DNA of 35,354 nt from Obelidium mucronatum (Eukaryota > Chytridiomycota > Chytridiomycetes > Chytridiales > Chytriomycetaceae). Below are positions 30,501 to 35,354 of this stretch, one piece after another; position 1 is the first letter of the stretch; every line of letters begins with the position of its first letter. The translations under genes were made by a program, and so were the position numbers. The DNA is taken from NCBI GenBank assembly GCA_025765595.1, contig JAIVFH010000275.1, positions 1 through 35,354 on the forward strand. The letters run 5' to 3'. A model generated the notes under the pieces. It worked only from the letters and a program-made list of their open reading frames with translations. It was not told where the DNA came from and made no database searches.

Positions 30501-30663
30501 AGTCCAGCGGAGGAGCCGAGGAAGTTGGGTGGTTGTTTGCAGTGTTTTGCATTGAGGTTGTGCTAAAGAGAGACGCGGTGGAAAGCGCTGGTCTTTGCTT
30601 CCAGAGGAATCGAGCATCAAAGGTGTCGTTCGAATGTTGGCTTTCGTTTGAGGGAAAGTCCAT
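27501..30663 (-). CDS. Coiled-coil protein with C1q/TNF-like C-terminal domain
   Basis: Exons are 30663-30198, 30133-29060, 29001-27659 and 27602-27501, all in phase, giving 994 residues from MDFPSNESQH (an in-frame ATG at 30765 would add 34). Residues 1-450 are low-complexity, Ser/Gln/Pro/Asn-rich and probably disordered; a basic coiled-coil stretch follows near 440-490 and long coiled coils occupy about 530-830. The last 140 residues form a compact domain: FYRCGHWLWTSS, VPWN-like IPWNLQSTNTDP, NFKWEKDVTCIRV, AGFYEISFAFF, SVQVVVNGESVMSALNS, YVVHHSSGF, VTGLSLIDFLSLPAKST and a final GHGFLGIRRL. The aromatic and Gly pattern is that of C1q/TNF-like jelly-roll domains on coiled-coil stalks. There is no signal peptide, so it is probably intracellular. 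I link this architecture to flagellated organisms from memory, and the function is unknown. It is divergent from the ABCA gene. Confidence 0.75.
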
Positions 30664-30880
30664 TGGCGCTTTGGGTTTCAAATGGTGACAAATTTGTTGA
30701 TTTGTTTTACGTTGTGTCGAATGATTCTTGTCCGAGATTAAATCAACACAGCCGCATGCTTTCATGCGATAAATATTTAAATAGTTTGGCAATAATTTCG
30801 TGTTTTTGGCTGGACTGGGAAACCGGCAGGTGTTCCTGACAATTCTTGTGAAAAAAACAGATCTTGAGTCTTGGTCGGCT
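30664..30880. promoter_or_regulatory. Bidirectional promoter region, C1q-like and ABCA genes
   Basis: Two hundred and seventeen bp separate the divergent start codons (30663 minus, 30881 plus). The middle is AT-rich (ATAAATATTTAAATAG near 30770). If the upstream in-frame ATG of the minus gene is used, the shared region shrinks to 115 bp. Confidence 0.4.
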
Positions 30881-32396
30881 ATGTCTTCAGAATCAACGAC
30901 TCGAAAGAGTAATCAATTCAGAGCATTGTCGCGAAAAGCATTGTCCTTTCAGAAAAGGCAGTGGTTTACAAATGTCTGCTGTATATGGTTAGAGAAAACT
31001 ATGCCACACACATTCACACTAACTTTTGCATCAAAGTCTATGCCCTCTTATGATGGTTGCTATTTCTGCTGTATTGGGAACAGTGATCAATCGGCTGATC
31101 GCCAAAAGTACGCCTGTTGAATGTAAGGAAGCACGGCACAGCAAGTGCTCATTCCCCCCTCACTAAATGCGCAAGAATACAGTCATTCTGTACTGTGGAA
31201 ACAACAACTCTCTCAACTCTGTGGGATTTCCAATCTACGACGCGTCCGATCCACGCGTGTTTGGCGCCAATGTTCCGAATGGAAAAAGCACAAACTTCCT
31301 GACTTACATCAACATCAACTTGAACGGCGGCCGAAACTCGTTTGCCGGCGCCAGTCCGAATCACCAATGCTCTTACTGGTTTGGCCAAAACTATCCAGCC
31401 CTCTCGCCAATCTACGAGAAGAATGCAAACCTGACTGGCTTTGCCAAAATGGATACGTAAGTGCAAGAGACACATGACCAAACCACAACTATTGTGCAAT
31501 TTAACACCAAACCCAGCACTTACTCGTCGCCTCCCGACGGCGGCTGGGCTGGAGCCCTCCAGACACTGTTGGCCCAAAAGTCTCCCGATGCTGGCACAAT
31601 GCAGCAACAGCTGTCAATAATGCAATCGAATGCTTGGATTCTTGCAGCTGCGCAGCCATCTCTCGTGAGCTTTCTCGGTGCCCGGCCTCAAACTCCACCG
31701 CTGGACTTCGTTGCCGCCCAACAGGTTGCGGCTTCTTCTGCTCTGCAGCCTTTCTTAAACTTCACAACTGTGAATTCTTCATCGTTAAATGGCTATTTTG
31801 GACTTCTGGGATCCATTGAAGGCCGCTTGTTTATCAACGCGTCGGCTGGAAATCTCGCCACGTTCAACAGAGTCCCGTATGCTCTCCCGGTGGCAACATC
31901 TTCTGATTTAGACTTGGATGACGCATTATCGGGCTACATTAACCAAGTCATTGCTGGTCTGGCAAGACTGGATAAATCCGTATTAGGTGCAAACGATCCT
32001 GCGATCCAGGACTTGCTGAAGTTCTACAGCAATGCCCAACAAGTCACTCAAGCAATGCCTTATGGTGCTCTCTATTTGGAGGAATTTGATCCTTTGAATC
32101 TGTTGGTGGGTGCTTTTGCCGATTTTTTTAGAGCGCCGAAGACTTCATACATTTGGCCAAAAGCGTTCTCTAAAACATCCAACCCCTAACATTAAGGCAC
32201 GTCCCATTTTGCATTTCGGAAGCGACGCACGTATTTCAAACTCTGGGAACTTTCCTACTGCTGGAAAACGTTTAATTACAATGATTTCTCAGTTGGATCA
32301 AGTTTTTTTACGTGGTTTATTAGGTTCAGAGTTTTCTGGTGCTACTATTACTCAGGGCATCAGGGCTTTTCCACAACAAGGTGCTTTTTTTAAATC

Positions 32397-32600
32397 CTGC
32401 AGCCGAAGGCGGAAGGCTTAGTTCCCGAAGGTGGAATCGCTGGAGGTGATATCCCACAGTGGTTGTTAAACGCCGAAGGCGTGACTCCATTTGATCACCT
32501 TTCCGCGCGCCTTTGGCGCGATTCCATTCTGCTGACGAAACTTTGTATCGAGCGAGTGACCAGCAGGAATTTAATTTCGCACATGCCTCGAAAAATAGCG
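32397..32600. repeat. Hairpin-rich GC insertion in ABCA intron 5
   Basis: Intron 5 (32381-32671) is 291 nt, whereas the other introns of the gene are about 28-92 nt. Its body is GC-rich and carries several tiny palindromes: GCCGAAGGC at about 32402, CGCCGAAGGCG at about 32470 and CGCGCCTTTGGCGCG at about 32506, plus CCCGAAGGTGG. Such GCC-GAA-GGC hairpins with 3-nt loops look like a small palindromic repeat element or organelle-derived DNA. No reading frame of interest is seen. Confidence 0.55.
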
Positions 32601-34171
32601 CAATCATCTATCCACACCCTCCATACAGTTATCAACTTCTAACTCGAAACCTGCAATATCAAAACAAATAGTCAGTACAGAACTGGTGCTACCTTTCGGA
32701 GGCCTTATTGGAAGAATCTTGTACCCTTTTGGAGTATCGTTTTTACTTCCAATCTTCACAATCATGTTGGTAAAGAGAAGGAGGAACGAATGTAAGTCAT
32801 ATTTATTCAGTAAATACTTAATGATTTATGCCATTATAACCCAGTTTCATCATGATGAAATTGAATGGCTTAAAAAGCTGGACGTATTACCTCAGTCATT
32901 ATGTCACGTTTTACATTCTGTACACGTTTTCAGCAGCAATCTTTTTGATTGTGGGTGTCAAATCAAACTTGACCTTCTTCAGTCAAACACAAGTGGGAGT
33001 TTTGATTCTCTTGTTTTTCGTTTGGGGACATGTTCAGATTGTATTGGCGTTTCTGTTCAGTACACTGTTTTCTAGGAGTCGAATCGCTTTGGGTAAGTAG
33101 CTGATAAAAAAATTCGCTCATTTTTCGTAATTTAACTTCCATTACCCATCCAGTTTTGGTGTTCCTTATAGTTTTAGTTGGTGTGATTGTGTCATTGGTG
33201 GCTGAACGCCTCTTTAGCAATACAACAGCACCAGCAGGGTTCTTTATCTGGCCCCCATTCGCGTTTTACCGGGCTTTGACTTTGATTAACAAAGCAAGCT
33301 ATTCACCAGGCGTTCGGGTAATATCAACAACAAAAGGGGTATTCCAATTTTTAGATTTTAAGCCTAAAAAAAAAACCCACACAGCCATACAAAATATCAA
33401 TGTTGACTCAAGGAGATGAAGTTCGAACATGCATTTCTTTTCTTGCGGGGGAAATATTCGTCTATGGCGCCGTGGCAATGTACTTGTCTTTTGTTATCCC
33501 AACAGAGTTTGGGAAAGCGTTGGATTGGCATTTCCCAATTACTCTGCCGATTGCAAAGTATCAGAAAATGCAACGCCGGAAACTCAATAACGGAATTGTA
33601 AGATTCATTTTTTTTTTGCGACTCTACTCGCACGCAATCTTTTTTCACAGTCAAGGTTTAAACAATCGAAACGAAAGGACCCACTATCAGAAACCCAACT
33701 CGCACAAGCAATGAACCTGGATGAATCTGAAACGCAGTTTGAGGATGCAGATGTCAAGGAGGAAAAGGCGAGAATCGAAAAGGGCGAGTTCCCAAAAGAC
33801 AGTCCTTTGGTTCTTTCGCATATGCGAAAAGTGTACCCAAGTCGAGGTGGATTGAGGCCTAAATTCGCAGTCAAGGATGTTTCTTTTGCAGCAGATTTGG
33901 GAACGGTGTTTGGACTTCTGGGGTAAAAAAAAAACAACAACAAGGACAACTCATATTCTTAAGAAATTTTTACAGACCAAATGGAGCAGGAAAGACAACT
34001 TTGATAAGTATTTTGACGGGGTTATATCCAGCCAGTTTTGGAAACGCTATTCTGGCGGGATATGATATCCGTAGCGACGCTTCAGATATCTGCCAGGTCA
34101 TGGGAATATGCCCCCAATTCGATATTTTATGGGAAGACTTGACAGTGGAGGAGCATCTTTATTTTTATGTA

Positions 34172-34204
<33 letters not shown>
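34172..34204. repeat. Long T homopolymer in ABCA intron 11
   Basis: An almost uninterrupted run of about 27 T directly follows the GTAAG donor of the intron after HLYFY. It is intronic and probably length-variable. Confidence 0.9.
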
Positions 34205-35354
34205 TAAGCTGCCTGTTTTATTGACTCCCACGTTTCGTACAATTTATAAGGCTCGGCTTAAAGGCGCTGACTCCACAAATGAACGCGAATACGTGACAAA
34301 AGCACTGGAGAACGTTTCTTTAGGTAGCTTGGGCAGCAGGTTGACAAAGAGACTGAGTGGTGGGGAAAAGAGACGGCTGTCGATCGCGATTGCCTTGATT
34401 GGGACTCCGAAAGTTGTGTTTCTGGATGAACCAACGGTATAGAACAAGCGAGATCATTTTTATTTTCACAATTGAAACTTGGCTTCTATCTCATTCTTTG
34501 GGACAGACTGGACTCGATCCCGAAGTACGCCGGTTGATTTGGAATATTGTGCAAACGGCAAAAGAAGGGAAGACTGTGGTTTTGGTAAACGATCAATTGA
34601 GATGCAAGTGCCTAATTTTATTAAATTGATATTTTTTAATATTTGGCTCAGACAACGCATTCAATGGAAGAAGCAGAAGCTTTGTGTAGTCGTATCGGAA
34701 TCATGGCGAAAGGAACGCTTCGTTGTATTGCGAATTCCTTACGCCTAAAGGAGCTGTATGGGTCTGGTTTCCGTGTCTACTTTAATACCAACCCCGAAGA
34801 CATGGTACGCGCATGTGGTTGGGTAGAAACTTTGTTGCCAGCAGGGTTCAAGAAGATTGATTCATTTGCAACAATGTAAGCACAGTCCTTCCCACTTGTT
34901 TCTTGAAGCTAAAAAAAGAAGCCATATTTTTTGTTCAATTTCGTTAAAAGGACATCATACGAGTTTCCTTCAGCGTCAAATATAATATCAAATATCTTTG
35001 AGAAATGGAATTGGGAAGTCGCCACATGGGATTCTGGATTGGGGTATCTCGCAAACATCCTTGGAAGATGTGTTTGTGAAGATTATATCAGACGACGATG
35101 CGAATGCAGATTATTACAACGAATAAAGGAGTATGCTGAATGCTTTTTTTTTTCGTTCTAACCCTTGTCAAACCTGCCCAATGGCCGTTGCGGGATACGC
35201 CAGAAGGCCCACCACGGGTCTCGATTGGGGTATCTTTGGAGGAGATGTCAAAAGAAAGCCCAAAGCAATTAATATTTCAGATGATTTTGGCTCGCGGGGC
35301 TTTTATACAATTTCAAAAAATGATCCCATTGTCCAACCTCATTGTCCCACTCCC

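Larger units (their letters stand above)
30881..35354 (+). pseudogene. ABCA-type transporter, 5' part, with apparent frameshifts and stop
   Basis: Lipid-exporter-like ABC protein, partial at the window end. Exons inferred: 30881-30987, 31037-31122, 31183-31456, 31517-32105, 32197-32380, 32672-32791, 32845-33092, 33154-33317, 33385-33597, 33651-33922, 33976-34168, 34251-34436, 34507-34584, 34652-34875, 34951-35130 and 35204 onward. First TM helix with LMMVAISAVLGTVINRLI, a large extracellular loop (LYCGNNNSLNSVGFPIYD), TM2-6 (GLIGRILYPFGVSFLLP; MMKLNGLKSWTYYLSHY), then NBD1: Walker A GPNGAGKTT, Q-loop CPQFDILWEDLTVEEH, signature LSGGEKRRLSIA, Walker B VVFLDEPT, TGLDP and THSMEEAEAL. Three lesions break it: a missing base near 32772-32776, an extra base near 35038-35041 (before SQTSLEDVFVKI) and an in-frame TAA at 35124-35126. 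Exon 16 (VSIGVSLEEMSKESPKQLIF) looks like the start of the second half. All else is well conserved, so sequencing error is a real alternative to a pseudogene. Confidence 0.8.

Noticed and set aside
35124..35126. Recoding of TAA as glutamine in the ABCA gene
   Set aside because: Many genes in the window use TAA or TAG as ordinary stops (for example 15655, 20342, 27456), so a variant code is not credible. A lesion or sequencing error is simpler.
1..35354. CRISPR arrays, bacterial operons or phage modules
   Set aside because: No regularly spaced repeats, no Shine-Dalgarno-type gene packing, and pervasive spliceosomal introns show a eukaryotic genome.

Overview
This is eukaryotic, fungal nuclear DNA. 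Nearly all genes are cut by short GT-AG introns (about 40-160 nt, most 50-80), and the gene set is fungal: GH18 chitinases with chitin-binding modules, an alkaline ceramidase, an ABCA-type transporter and an EST1/SMG-type NMD factor. Two features point to an early-diverging, probably flagellated fungus such as a chytrid: a p22phox-like NADPH-oxidase subunit, and a coiled-coil protein with a C1q-like C-terminal domain of a kind I associate with flagellated organisms. The lineage is an inference. All exon coordinates were read by hand from splice signals and reading-frame phase.

Bases 1-9330 are repeat-rich and hold no intact gene. They contain the 3' end of a Ty3-like integrase reading frame (minus strand, about 1767-2330), a decayed Myb/SANT-like gene (3294-4462), a tRNA-related SINE that inserted into that gene and made a perfect 20-bp target duplication, inverted foldback/MITE-like repeats built on AGCTACTTA/TAAGTAGCT (4466-4880 and 6290-6503), a GA microsatellite, and a decayed hAT transposon (about 6516-9212) lacking the first part of its catalytic core.

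Bases 9331-14190 hold two tandem minus-strand GH18 chitinases with identical intron positions. One has a Thr-rich linker plus CBM5/12-like and CBM19-like modules; the other is catalytic domain only. After a gap come two tandem CYSTM-like small proteins (15200-16280), a UBE2C-type ubiquitin-conjugating enzyme (minus, 17311-16435) and, divergently, a minimal p22phox homologue (17522-18107).

Bases 18200-21898 are the most distinctive part. Three head-to-tail genes encode secreted double-psi beta-barrel (expansin/RlpA-like) proteins followed by 1, 3 and 5 copies of a six-cysteine module of about 30 residues, and ending in a shared C-terminal motif (IPLNxxVVWPSxVN). Together with the chitinases they suggest an extracellular wall- or substrate-directed toolkit.

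Bases 22396-35354 hold housekeeping genes: an SMG5/6/EST1-like NMD factor with a PIN domain (+), an alkaline ceramidase (+) converging within 44 bp on a coiled-coil/C1q-like protein (-), and divergently an ABCA-type transporter (+) that runs off the window. The transporter carries two apparent single-base frameshifts and an in-frame stop, and a hairpin-rich insertion in its fifth intron. It is either a pseudogene or affected by sequencing errors.
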